A DNA stretch of 64,000 bases, taken from assembly GCA_036015235.1 (NCBI GenBank), contig CP107926.1:1426001-1490000 (forward strand), given 5' to 3'. The position numbers were made by a program, and so were the translations under genes. The stretch comes from Streptomyces sp. NBC_00433. Its GTDB lineage: Bacteria > Actinomycetota > Actinomycetes > Streptomycetales > Streptomycetaceae. The notes below the pieces were generated by a model, which worked only from the letters and a program-made list of their open reading frames with translations, made no database searches and was not told the origin of the DNA. The first letter of the stretch is position 1. Each line of letters opens with the position of its first letter. Positions 34,636 to 43,657 of the stretch are shown here, piece by piece.

Positions 34636-37600
34636 GTGTCAGCCAGATCGTCCTCTGCCGGCGGAAGAACTCGCCTGCGGCACCGGGCCGTCGTCGCCGC
34701 CGTGGCCGCCGCGCTGCTCGGCCTGGGCCTGGGCGCGCAGAACGCCGCCGCCGCGCCGCCCGGTCCCCCGCCAACTGGTCCCGCGCCGGTCGACCCGGCC
34801 TCCTACGTCAACCCGCTGATCGGCAGCTCCAACGCGGGCAACACCTACCCGGGCGCCGTCGTCCCGTTCGGCATGCTCGCCTGGAGCCCGCAGAATTCCA
34901 CGGGCAACCAGTTCTCCACCCCCGCCCCGGGCGGCTACCGCTACGACGCCACGAAGATCCGCGGCTTCAGCCTCACCCACCTCAACGGCGTGGGCTGTTC
35001 GGGTGCCAACGGCGACATCCCGATCATGCCGTTCGTCGGCGACGTGACCTCCTCGCCGAGCTCCGACACCCGCGACTCGGTGTACGCGAGCACCTTCTCG
35101 CACGCCAACGAGAGCGCCCGTGCCGGCGACTACAAGGTCGCCCTCGACAGCGGCGCCAGCGCGGAGCTCACCACCACCGCGCGCACCGGCACCGGCGAGT
35201 TCGGCTTCCCCGCCGACAAGCCGGCGAGCATGCTGCTGCGCACCTCCAACTCCGAGAGCGGCAGCAGCGCGGCCACGGTGAGCGTCGACGCCGCGACGCG
35301 TACGGTGACCGGGTCCGTCGACGCGGGCAACTTCTGCGGCCCGCAGAGCCCCAACAACCGGCACGACGTCTACACCCTGCACTTCACGGCCCACTTCGAC
35401 CAGCCCTTCGCGAAGGTCGGCACCTGGACCGACGGCGCCCTCGCCCCCGGCTCCACCTCCGCCACCGGCGGCACGGGCTACGACGGCAACGGCGACCCCG
35501 CCTCCGGCAAGGGCTCCGGCGCCTACGTCACCTTCCCGGCCGGCACCCGCAACGTGCAGGTGAAGGTCGCGATCTCCTACGTGAGCACCGACAACGCCGA
35601 GGCCAACCTCCGCGCGGAGAACCCGCCGACGCGCTCCTTCGCCGCCGTGCGCGACGCGGCCAAGGGCGACTGGAACGCCGCGCTGGGCCGCATCGCGGTC
35701 TCCGGCGGCAGCACCGACCAGCTCAGCACCTTCTACACCGCGCTCTACCACTCGATGCTGGAGCCCACGCTCACCAGTGACGTGGACGGCCGCTACCTCG
35801 GGGCCGACCGCGCGGTCCACCGGCTCGCCAAGGGCCAGCAGGCCCAGTACGGCACCTTCTCCGGATGGGACCAGTACCGCGCCCAGGTGCAGCTGATGAC
35901 GCTGCTCCAGCCGCAGATCGGCAGCGACTACGCCCAGTCGCTGTTCAACTACGCCGGCCAGGCGGGCGGCGAATGGGACCGCTGGCTGCTGGAGAACGGC
36001 AAGACCAGCATCATGTCCGGCGACCCCTCGGACGCGGCACTCGCCGGCATCTACGCCTTCGGCGGCCGTGACTTCGACGTCAAGGGCGCGCTCGCCTCGC
36101 TGGTCAAGGCCGCCACCGTGCCGACCGCCAACGACTCCGACAGCGCCGGCTGCAACGTCGAGTGCGTCGGCCAGCGGCCCGCGCTCGACCAGTACCTGAA
36201 GCTCGGCTACGTGCCGTCGGACAACTGCCACTGCTGGGGCGGCGCCGCCGAGACGCTGGAGGACGCGGCGGCCGACTTCGGCCTGTCCGAGCTCGCCGGC
36301 GCCGTCGGCGACAAGTCCGTCCAGAAGACCTTCGCCGAGCGCAGCAACAACTGGACCAACGTCTTCGACCCCAACGCCACCGCGCAGGGCGGCTACATGC
36401 GCGACCGCAACTCCGACGGCTCGTGGGCCGGCACCAACTTCACCCCGAGCACCGGCAACGGCTTCGTCGAGGGCAGCAGCGCCCGCTACAACTGGATGGT
36501 CTACTCCGACGTCGCCGGGCTCGCCCAGGCGCTGGGCGGCAACGCGACCGCCATCCAGCGGCTCGACGCCTTCTTCCACGCCTCCGACGGCAGCTTCGAC
36601 TTCAGCGCGCAGGACGACACGCGCTACGACGCGACCAACGAGCCGGACATCAACGCGCCCTACCTGTACGACTACTTCGGCGCGCCCTACAAGACGCAGC
36701 AGACCGTCCGGGCCGAGACCGACAAGCTGTGGACCAACACCCCCGGCGGCATCCCCGGCAACGACGACGCCGGCACCATGTCGTCCTGGTACGTCTTCTC
36801 CGCACTCGGCATGTACCCGCAGGTGCCCAGCCGCGCGGACCTCGTCCTGAGCACGCCGATCTTCCCCAAGGCCGTGATCCGCACCGGCTCCGGCCACACC
36901 ATCACCGTCAACGCCCCTCAGGCGTCGGCGCAGAACATCTACATCCAGGGCCTGCGCGTCGACGGCAAGAAGTCGAAGCAGCCCTGGGTCCCGGCGTCCT
37001 TCACCACCAAGGGCGGCACCCTCGACTACACCCTCGGCGCCACCCCCGACACCAAGTGGGGCAGCTCCGCCAAGGACGCCCCGCCGTCCTTCCGCGACGG
37101 TGAGGCCCCCTTCTTCGCGGCCGCCTCGCCCACCTCGGTGAGGATCGAGCCCGGCAGCTCCACGCCGGTGGCGCTCGACCTGTCGACCATCCAGGGCAAG
37201 AAGGCCAAGGTGTCCTGGACCGCCGAAGTCCCGGCCGGCATCACCCTGTCGCCGTCGCACGGCGAGGTCTCCGTGCCCAAGGAAGGCGCCGCCACCGCGG
37301 ATCTGACCGTCAAGGCCGCCGCCGGCACCAAGTCCGGCGTCTACCGGGTGCCGTTCACCTTCGCCGGCAAGCACGGCGAGACGGCCCCGACCGCGTGGCT
37401 CAGCGTCACCGTCGACGTCAAGGGCTCCGTCACCTGGTACGTGAACAACAACGGCATCTCGTCCGACGACAACGCTCCGACCGCCAACTTCGACGGCGGT
37501 GGCTGGAGCTACTCGGCGAAGGCGCTCGCCGCGGCCGGAGCCACTCCGGGCGGCACCGTCTCGGTGAACGGCTTCGACTTCACCTGGCCGAACGTCGCGC

Positions 37601-38004
37601 CCGGCGCCGCCGACAACATCGTCGTGGGCGGCGGTGACCAGGTCCTCGACGTCTCCAGGACCTCGGCCGGCGCCACCAAGCTCAGCCTGCTCGGCAGTGC
37701 CTCCAACGGCGACACCTCCGGCACCGTCACGCTCACCTACGACGACGGCACCACCCAGCAGGCCCAGATCGGCTTCAGCGACTGGACCCTCGGCGGCGGC
37801 GGAGGCACCCCCGCCTTCGGCAACGTCGTCGCCCTGCACACCTCGTACCGCGACTACGCGGGCGGCACCACCGACCCGGTGGGCACCGACGTGTTCGCCA
37901 CGGCGCCGATCGCCCTCCAGTCCGGCAAGCAGCTCACCTCCGTGACGCTGTCGGCCACGACGCAGGAGGGCGCGATCCACCTGTTCGGCATCGCCACCGC
38001 CTGA
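34636..38004 (+). CDS. Secreted GH92 alpha-mannosidase
   Basis: GTG 34636 follows AGGAAA. The 1122-residue product has a signal peptide (AVVAAVAAALLGLGLGAQNAAAA). The GH92 fold begins with VNPLIGSSNAGNTYPGAVVP. The (alpha/alpha)6 barrel contains GTFSGWDQYRAQ, GGEWDRWL and the signature PGNDDAGTMSSWYVF, whose acidic residues act in the calcium-dependent inverting mechanism. The C-terminal 300 residues add immunoglobulin-like and beta-sandwich modules. GH92 enzymes cut alpha-1,2 and other mannosides from N-glycans and yeast mannan. Regulation by a LacI-type repressor is likely from the upstream palindrome. Confidence 0.9.
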   Translation: MSARSSSAGGRTRLRHRAVVAAVAAALLGLGLGAQNAAAAPPGPPPTGPAPVDPASYVNPLIGSSNAGNTYPGAVVPFGMLAWSPQNSTGNQFSTPAPGGYRYDATKIRGFSLTHLNGVGCSGANGDIPIMPFVGDVTSSPSSDTRDSVYASTFSHANESARAGDYKVALDSGASAELTTTARTGTGEFGFPADKPASMLLRTSNSESGSSAATVSVDAATRTVTGSVDAGNFCGPQSPNNRHDVYTLHFTAHFDQPFAKVGTWTDGALAPGSTSATGGTGYDGNGDPASGKGSGAYVTFPAGTRNVQVKVAISYVSTDNAEANLRAENPPTRSFAAVRDAAKGDWNAALGRIAVSGGSTDQLSTFYTALYHSMLEPTLTSDVDGRYLGADRAVHRLAKGQQAQYGTFSGWDQYRAQVQLMTLLQPQIGSDYAQSLFNYAGQAGGEWDRWLLENGKTSIMSGDPSDAALAGIYAFGGRDFDVKGALASLVKAATVPTANDSDSAGCNVECVGQRPALDQYLKLGYVPSDNCHCWGGAAETLEDAAADFGLSELAGAVGDKSVQKTFAERSNNWTNVFDPNATAQGGYMRDRNSDGSWAGTNFTPSTGNGFVEGSSARYNWMVYSDVAGLAQALGGNATAIQRLDAFFHASDGSFDFSAQDDTRYDATNEPDINAPYLYDYFGAPYKTQQTVRAETDKLWTNTPGGIPGNDDAGTMSSWYVFSALGMYPQVPSRADLVLSTPIFPKAVIRTGSGHTITVNAPQASAQNIYIQGLRVDGKKSKQPWVPASFTTKGGTLDYTLGATPDTKWGSSAKDAPPSFRDGEAPFFAAASPTSVRIEPGSSTPVALDLSTIQGKKAKVSWTAEVPAGITLSPSHGEVSVPKEGAATADLTVKAAAGTKSGVYRVPFTFAGKHGETAPTAWLSVTVDVKGSVTWYVNNNGISSDDNAPTANFDGGGWSYSAKALAAAGATPGGTVSVNGFDFTWPNVAPGAADNIVVGGGDQVLDVSRTSAGATKLSLLGSASNGDTSGTVTLTYDDGTTQQAQIGFSDWTLGGGGGTPAFGNVVALHTSYRDYAGGTTDPVGTDVFATAPIALQSGKQLTSVTLSATTQEGAIHLFGIATA

Positions 38005-38053
38005 CGATTCCGCCGAGCCGGCCCCTGCCGGCACCCCCGGCAGGACGCACCCC

Positions 38054-38088
38054 GCGCCCCCTCGCCTCCCCCGGAGGCGAGGGGGCGC
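38054..38088. terminator. Strong hairpin terminator after GH92
   Basis: A perfect 16-bp stem (38054-38069 with 38073-38088) closes a CCC loop, 50 bases after the GH92 stop. There is no T-run, as is common for actinobacterial terminators. The stem is symmetric and could also insulate the convergent operon. Confidence 0.8.
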
Positions 38089-38369
38089 GCACGTCGCCGA
38101 CCCGCGCACCCGTACGCGGCTCAGAACCCCCGCCGGCGCGGGGACGAGGACCGTCACGCCGGTAGTCAGGCCCGCCGATCACGTTGTCGTATGTCGAGGC
38201 GGGATATCTGCCCCGGATCAGTGATTGCCGCGGGCAACGGGTGGCCCTCCGGCCTGATCCCCGCCCTGGGCCCGATGATCGCCCCCTTCGGCGGTGACCC
38301 CAGCATGGTCCAGTGCCGCCCCTGGGAGCCCGTGCAGCAGGGCGCCGCCAGGACCTGGATGCACACCCG

Positions 38370-39584
38370 TTACGGCGGCTGGGTGTACGTCGTCGCGGGC
38401 GAGTCCTCCGGCCGGGCGGGGGACCGCGGCGGGTCCTGAAGCCGCTGGACGCGTTCGGCCATCAGGCGTTCGCTGTGCCGGATCGCGGCGGTGGAGCGCA
38501 GCAGGGCGTTCACGCGTTCCATCAGGGCGTCGGCGTCGCGGTAGCCCTGCTCGTGGAGGGTGCGGTAGCGGCTCGGGGAGAAATCCAGGGCGCCGCTCAC
38601 CGCACCCAGCGGGCCCGCGGGGACCAGCGGGTGGGCGGGGCGGATCTGGAGCAGGGTGAGCCCCTCGTGATCTCCCTTGCGGAGGGTCTCGCCCGGCGCC
38701 AGGTGGACGACGATCACCACGTCGCAGTGGTCGACGTCGGCCAGGGCCCGGATCGGGGTGTTGTCGCCGCCGAGGAAGCCGTCGCGGTAGTAGCCGCTGC
38801 CGGCGCTGCGCGGCGGGAACAGCAGGGGCAGGGCCGCGCTGCCCAGCACCGTGTCCACCACCTCCTGCTCGGGGAGCTCGTTCAGCTCCACCATGCGGGA
38901 GCGGAAGCCCATCCAGCGGCGCAGCACCTGCATGCCGGCCTGCGCGGCACGCAGCCGGAAGAAGATCATCGGGATCGGCGCCTCCACCGGGTACACCGCG
39001 ACCCGGCACGGTATGCCGGACCGCAGCGCGTCCACGTCCACGAACGTGCGGACCAGCTGCTCCAGGTCGCCGCGGCGGGAGAGCATGCGCACCAGCCGCG
39101 GGGCCAGGTTGCCGAACTGGACGGTGAACTCGTCGTCCTGACCGTCCGCAGGACCGAACGGCCCCTGGCCGAAACGCCCGGTGAACCACTCCCACGCCTC
39201 GCTGAGCCGGTCCGCGCCCGCCGTCAGGTCCGGGGCCGAGGCCAGCACCGCCGCGTTGAGGGCGCCGATGCTGGTGCCGGCGACGGCGGTGAGCTGCACC
39301 CCGGCCTCCGCGAGCCGGCGTACCGCGCCGACCTGGTAAGCGCCCTTGGCCGCGCCGCCGGCCAGGACGAGCCCGACCCGGTGCTCGGGCGGCGGGGCGA
39401 TCGGCAGCGGCTCCGGGCCGTCACGCTGCGCGGCGACCGGCGGGACCGGGCGCACGGCGAGCGCCTCGGCCCGCGCGACGAGCGACGCGACCTGCTCCTG
39501 CGGCGTCCCCGCCTCCTTTTCCGTCCCCTTCTCCTCGCCCGCTCCCGGGAGGCCCGGCTCCTTCGCCGGCAAGGCGCCGCTCAT
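38370..39584 (-). CDS. Patatin-like phospholipase (possible effector)
   Basis: The 404-residue product has an N-terminal linker of about 65 residues. The patatin domain contains the oxyanion loop GGAAKGAY (76-83), the nucleophile GTSIG with Ser105, and the second catalytic residue Asp268 in YRDGFLGG, here DG followed by FLGG rather than the usual DGG. No signal or membrane helix is seen. Patatins hydrolyse membrane phospholipids and serve as death effectors in CBASS and related antiphage systems. Its ATG overlaps the preceding stop (ATGA, 39581-39584), so its translation is tied to the coiled-coil/Hsp70 operon. Confidence 0.85.
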   Translation of the reverse strand: MSGALPAKEPGLPGAGEEKGTEKEAGTPQEQVASLVARAEALAVRPVPPVAAQRDGPEPLPIAPPPEHRVGLVLAGGAAKGAYQVGAVRRLAEAGVQLTAVAGTSIGALNAAVLASAPDLTAGADRLSEAWEWFTGRFGQGPFGPADGQDDEFTVQFGNLAPRLVRMLSRRGDLEQLVRTFVDVDALRSGIPCRVAVYPVEAPIPMIFFRLRAAQAGMQVLRRWMGFRSRMVELNELPEQEVVDTVLGSAALPLLFPPRSAGSGYYRDGFLGGDNTPIRALADVDHCDVVIVVHLAPGETLRKGDHEGLTLLQIRPAHPLVPAGPLGAVSGALDFSPSRYRTLHEQGYRDADALMERVNALLRSTAAIRHSERLMAERVQRLQDPPRSPARPEDSPATTYTQPP

Positions 39585-40765
39585 CGCACACCCTCTTCCG
39601 TGGCGGGCGTGGCCAGCCGGGCCGGGTGCTGCGACTGCGGCGGCAGTTCCGCCACCGGGAGGGCGCCGCGGCCGCCCGGTGCCAGCCCGCGGCCGATGCG
39701 CCCGCGGGCGGCCCGCGCGGCGTCGGCCTGCTCGTCCACCGCCCAGCGGACGAACTCCTGCGGCGTCATCGCCCCCGGCCTGCGCAGGCACTCCTCGAAG
39801 GTGTCCTGGCGGGCCTGGTGGATGATATGCCCCTCCTGCTCCTCGGGCCGGCGCGCGGCCAGTTCCAGGGTGCGCGCGGTGACCAGGGCGAGCGGGGTGT
39901 GCGGCGGCCGCAGCTCCGGGGGCAGCCCGGCACCGAGCAACTCGGCCACCATCAGCCGGTCCTCCGTGCCGGGCAGGGCGGCCAGCGTGTGGGAGAGCAG
40001 CGCCGCCAGCGGCAGCCGCTCCCGCCAGCCCAGCTCCTCCCGCAGCTCGCCGTACCCCGCGTCGGCCAGCAGCTCGTCGGCCAGCCGCTCGCGCCACTGC
40101 CGGTCGCCGGTGGCCGACTCGTGCTCCCCGGGCTTGCCCGCGGCGAGCTGCCTGGCCAGCAGCAGCGCCTGGCAGGGCCAGGGCAGACTCCGGTAGGCGC
40201 CGTGCGTCCGCCACCCGCGGACCGCCGCGTCCACCGAATCCCGGGAGCCCTGCCAGAGCTCGCTGTGGACCTGCCGGCGCTCCAGTTCCAGCAGCGCTGC
40301 GGCATGGGCGTCCAGGAGCGCCGCGTGCACGTCGAGGCGCTGCTCGACCGCGTCCAGTCGGCGGGTGGTGATGTCCATGAACGAGGCGACCACCGACGCG
40401 AGTTCGGAGACCTCCTCCAGGCCCTGCCGGGCGAGCCGGCCGCTGTCCTCGGTCTCGCGGGCCAGCTCGTCCAACCGGGTCGCCACCAGCGCGACGTTGA
40501 GGTTGGTGAAGGACAGGTGCTCGCCCAGGTCCCGCACCAGGTCGACGGTGAGCCGCTGGGCGCGGGCCAGCGCCTGGGCGCCCTGGTCGTTGCGCTTGCG
40601 GTCCGAGCCGGTGACCTTCGACCACAGGTGCCGGAAGAACCCCTCACCGGCCCGGTAGTCCGCCAGATGGGCGGCGGTCTCGGTGCTGTTGACGATCTCC
40701 ACGAGCGCCCGGTCGGCGACGAGCGGAATCCGCTCGGCGAGCACCCGCAGGTCCATGACGGTCAT
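39581..40765 (-). CDS. Coiled-coil protein of unknown family in the Hsp70/patatin operon
   Basis: ATG 40765 follows GGGAGGG and overlaps the upstream stop (ATGA). The 394-residue product has a globular start (MTVMDLRVLAERIPLVADRA, ETAAHLADYRAGEGFFRHLW). A long helical and probably coiled-coil stretch follows at about 65-185 (LARQGLEEVSELASVVASFM, RRLDAVEQRLDVHAALLDAH). The last part is an alpha-helical C-terminal domain rich in Leu and Arg. There are no catalytic motifs I recognise. Its place between a GrpE-like protein and the patatin suggests an adaptor or regulator; this is inference. Confidence 0.75.
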   Translation of the reverse strand: MTVMDLRVLAERIPLVADRALVEIVNSTETAAHLADYRAGEGFFRHLWSKVTGSDRKRNDQGAQALARAQRLTVDLVRDLGEHLSFTNLNVALVATRLDELARETEDSGRLARQGLEEVSELASVVASFMDITTRRLDAVEQRLDVHAALLDAHAAALLELERRQVHSELWQGSRDSVDAAVRGWRTHGAYRSLPWPCQALLLARQLAAGKPGEHESATGDRQWRERLADELLADAGYGELREELGWRERLPLAALLSHTLAALPGTEDRLMVAELLGAGLPPELRPPHTPLALVTARTLELAARRPEEQEGHIIHQARQDTFEECLRRPGAMTPQEFVRWAVDEQADAARAARGRIGRGLAPGGRGALPVAELPPQSQHPARLATPATEEGVR

Positions 40766-41610
40766 GCCAGGTCCCTCCCTGTGGCCGGTACGGCGGGCTC
40801 GGTCAGCACGGTCGGCGCAGTCAGCCGCATCGCGCCCGCACGGTAGGCGGGCAGCACCACGTACAAGGCCGGGCGGCCGAAGCCGCACTCCGACGAGTAG
40901 AGGCTCCCGGTCGTCGGCGTGACGACCGGCTCCGGGGGCGAGAAGTCGAATTCGGGGCGCTCTTTGAGCCGGCTGCCCTCGCGGTGCAGCCCGGCGGCCC
41001 GGGCGGCGAGGTCCGCCACGGCCGCGCGCTCCGCCGCGCCGTCCGTGCCCGCGGATACGAGCAGACGTTCCAGCTCGGACCGATCGACGTCCTCACCCGC
41101 GATCAGCAGCTCCGCGCAGGTGCGTCGCAACACCGCCTCCGCGCGTACGCGTGCCCAGTGCGCCGCTTCCGACTGGTCCGCGGGTTGCCACGCGCGGTCC
41201 GGGGCGTGCTCGACGGCACTCTCCACGAGGCGGACGATCCTCCGGTCGCTCAGCAGTTTCCGCCATTTCGCGGCCAGTTCGGCGTGCTGCGTGTGCTGGT
41301 CGTCCTGGAGCCGGCTCAGGGTGGCCCGGACCAGCTCCACCTGCTCCCCCTGGAGGGCGCGTTCCCGGTCGGCGGCATCCAGCCGCTGCTCAAGGCCGCC
41401 CGCATACCGCCGGAGGGCGTCGATCTGCTCGCGCAGGCCCGCCAGTCGCTGTTCGGCCCTGCTGGGCCCACCGGTCAGCAGCCACCTGAACATGAACAGC
41501 AGTTGGTCCAGCACTTCTTCCACTTCCCTTTCCGTCAGGTTTGGTTCTGCAGGTGCGCCGGCCCGGCGCCCCTGCGTGGTCCTCGGTGCGGTCTTCCTTT
41601 GGTCGTACAC
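40762..41610 (-). CDS. Coiled-coil protein, possible GrpE-like Hsp70 partner
   Basis: GTG 41610 sits 8 bases after GGAGG. The 282-residue product has a long N-terminal coiled coil (about 25-125; LAGLREQIDALRRYAGGLEQ), a helical middle, and a beta-rich end reading EFDFSPPEPVV and YVVLPAYRAGAMRLTAPTVL. The last piece resembles the beta-wing of GrpE nucleotide-exchange factors (PGYxxGxRxLRPAxV). The neighbouring upstream gene encodes an Hsp70-like ATPase, which fits. The resemblance is weak and needs a profile or structure comparison. Stop and next start overlap by ATGA. Confidence 0.7.
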   Translation of the reverse strand: MYDQRKTAPRTTQGRRAGAPAEPNLTEREVEEVLDQLLFMFRWLLTGGPSRAEQRLAGLREQIDALRRYAGGLEQRLDAADRERALQGEQVELVRATLSRLQDDQHTQHAELAAKWRKLLSDRRIVRLVESAVEHAPDRAWQPADQSEAAHWARVRAEAVLRRTCAELLIAGEDVDRSELERLLVSAGTDGAAERAAVADLAARAAGLHREGSRLKERPEFDFSPPEPVVTPTTGSLYSSECGFGRPALYVVLPAYRAGAMRLTAPTVLTEPAVPATGRDLA

Positions 41611-41683
41611 GTCGTGGGCCTCCTTCCGTGCTCTCGTTCGCCGGCAGCGGGCGGTCCCGGAGCCGGACGTGGTGGGCATGAGG

Positions 41684-43513
41684 TCAGCGCATACGCGCGA
41701 AGGCGATGGTTCCCTTGGTGATCTCGCCGGTCCGGTCGTCGCACATCTCGACCCTGATCTGCGTGTCGCCGAAGTACATGCGGAGCGTGAAGCCGTCCTC
41801 GTTGTTCCGTCGGCGGTGGTGGGGGGGAACGGGCACCTTGATCGTCCCCGCCGGGTCGCAACCCTCCTCGTCGGTGTAGCGGGGATTCGTGGCCCTGGTC
41901 CGGTAGAACTCGAGCGTCACCTCGGAGGCTCTGCGGTCGGTGATGTGCAGGTCGGTCATCTCCACGCGCTCACCGATCTCGACCGTCTGCCCCAGGGTGA
42001 CGGCGATCTGGAACCGGTCCATGCACACCGCCTGGCCGTCGACGACACTGCGGCGCTCCGGGCCGTCCTGCCGCTCCCACACCTGGGCCAGCGACACCCC
42101 GTAGGTGAAGCGGGCCTGGTGGGAGGCGATCATCTTCGGGTCGTACGCGTAGTGCACGGCCCCTTCCAGGACTGCGCTCTCGTGGCTGGCGGGACGCAGT
42201 ATGCGGATGCGGTCCCCGAACCGCCGGTGCATCCGCTCCCCCAGGTAGCCGCTGCCGACGAAGCCGCCGACCAGCAGCAGGTACTCCTGCGACGCGCCGC
42301 CTGCCTCAGGCACCATGGGCGGTGACTGCTCCATCGCCGTCAGCTGCTCGTCGACCTGCTTGAGGATGTCGTCGATCAGCCCGTCGAAGACCCGCTGCAC
42401 CTCGGCGGCACTGAATTCCAGGCGGTACCGGCGGCCGGACGCCTCGGTCAGCCGCCGCCTGTGGTCCTCGTCGAGCAGTTCCCAGACCGCGCCGGGCACC
42501 TCCACCCACAGCAAGGCGGACTCCGCCAGCCGCGGCTCGCCGGTCGTCTCGTCGGACACCGTCACCAGGTCGTCGATCTTGTGGCGCTCCCACTGCTCGA
42601 CCATCCGCTGGAGTTCGTCGGGATGGGTGGTGGCGAGCCGCGACACGAGGCCGGCGCCGAGCCGCTCGGCCAGCAGTTCGGTGCGGAATGCCTGGTCGAG
42701 GAACTCCGAGCCGAGCCTCCCGCCGCAGACCTTGCCGATCTCGGCGAGCAGGATGCTGCCGTCCTTCAGCGACTCGTAGGCGGTGATGTCGATGGTCCCG
42801 CCGCCGCAGTCGACCACCATGAAACGCGTGCCGGCCTTCATGAGCGGAACCCGGTCGGTCTGCCCGGTGCCGTCGATGAGCAGCGCCAGGCAGAGATACG
42901 CCGTAATGGCGGCTGCCTCCGGCTCGTAGGTCAGCAGCAGCCTTTTCTCGTCGTCCGGGAAGCCCGCCGCGACGGCGCACTCCCGCATCAACTGCTTGTC
43001 CTCCTCTTCCCAGACGGCCGGAACCGTCAGGCACCAGCGGACCTCATGGGGCAGGAATCCGGCGGCGGCCATGTCCTGCTCGGCGGCGGCCAGCACCTTT
43101 GCCAGGCAGCCGGTCACCAGCGCGCGTACCGCCGCGGTGGTCCTGATGTCGGCGGTGCCCTGTGCCAGGGCGACGCCCATCTGCCCGGTGTCGGCGCGCA
43201 GCGCCATCTTGTAGCCGGTGGCGTAGCCCCAGCCGTCCGTGGTCCCGGTCTCCAGCATGCGGAGCCACCGGGCCCGCGCCGCGTAACCCCATTCGGCCAC
43301 GTTCCCGGCCGGGTCGACGAGAAGCGCCGAGAGATTCTTCGCCGGGGTGATCTCGTATTTGCCGACGGGCTTGTACGAGGACCGCCTGATCTGCCGCTCG
43401 GCTGCCACGGCGTTCAGCGGCTCGATCACCGACCAGGCGAATCCCGTTCCGTGGGTGCCGAAGTCGATGGCGGCGGCGATCCGGACGGTGCCGGTCGTGG
43501 GTGTGCTGTCCAT
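41684..43513 (-). CDS. HSPA12-like Hsp70-family ATPase
   Basis: ATG 43513 follows AAGGGGAG. The 609-residue product has the actin-like ATPase: phosphate-1 loop AAIDFGTHGTGFAW (14-27), phosphate-2 loop MVVDCGGGTIDITAYE (232-247) and adenosine loop LLLVGGFVGSGYL (412-424). Insertions between them and the shortened, divergent C-terminus place it with HSPA12-like proteins rather than DnaK. There is no EEVD-like tail. It is first gene of a four-gene operon ending in a patatin, and lies 144 bases from a divergent TIR gene. It probably acts as a sensor or gatekeeper; this is inference. Confidence 0.85.
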   Translation of the reverse strand: MDSTPTTGTVRIAAAIDFGTHGTGFAWSVIEPLNAVAAERQIRRSSYKPVGKYEITPAKNLSALLVDPAGNVAEWGYAARARWLRMLETGTTDGWGYATGYKMALRADTGQMGVALAQGTADIRTTAAVRALVTGCLAKVLAAAEQDMAAAGFLPHEVRWCLTVPAVWEEEDKQLMRECAVAAGFPDDEKRLLLTYEPEAAAITAYLCLALLIDGTGQTDRVPLMKAGTRFMVVDCGGGTIDITAYESLKDGSILLAEIGKVCGGRLGSEFLDQAFRTELLAERLGAGLVSRLATTHPDELQRMVEQWERHKIDDLVTVSDETTGEPRLAESALLWVEVPGAVWELLDEDHRRRLTEASGRRYRLEFSAAEVQRVFDGLIDDILKQVDEQLTAMEQSPPMVPEAGGASQEYLLLVGGFVGSGYLGERMHRRFGDRIRILRPASHESAVLEGAVHYAYDPKMIASHQARFTYGVSLAQVWERQDGPERRSVVDGQAVCMDRFQIAVTLGQTVEIGERVEMTDLHITDRRASEVTLEFYRTRATNPRYTDEEGCDPAGTIKVPVPPHHRRRNNEDGFTLRMYFGDTQIRVEMCDDRTGEITKGTIAFARMR

Positions 43514-43657
43514 GCGCGTGCTCCCCTTGCACGGGTGGGCGCGGCGGCGGGCCGCCGGCACTCCTAGTTGCGCGATGAGGCCAGTCTGCGAGGGTTCGCG
43601 GGCAGATCTCCGTGTTGCGGTGTTGCCTGACGCGCGGGCGCACTACGCTCACCGAAC

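Noticed and set aside
34639..38157. A minus-strand open frame of over 1100 codons antisense to the GH92 gene
   Set aside because: Its translation is Val/Gly/Arg-rich low-complexity sequence created by the GC-biased third positions of GH92. It has no family features and no ribosome site.
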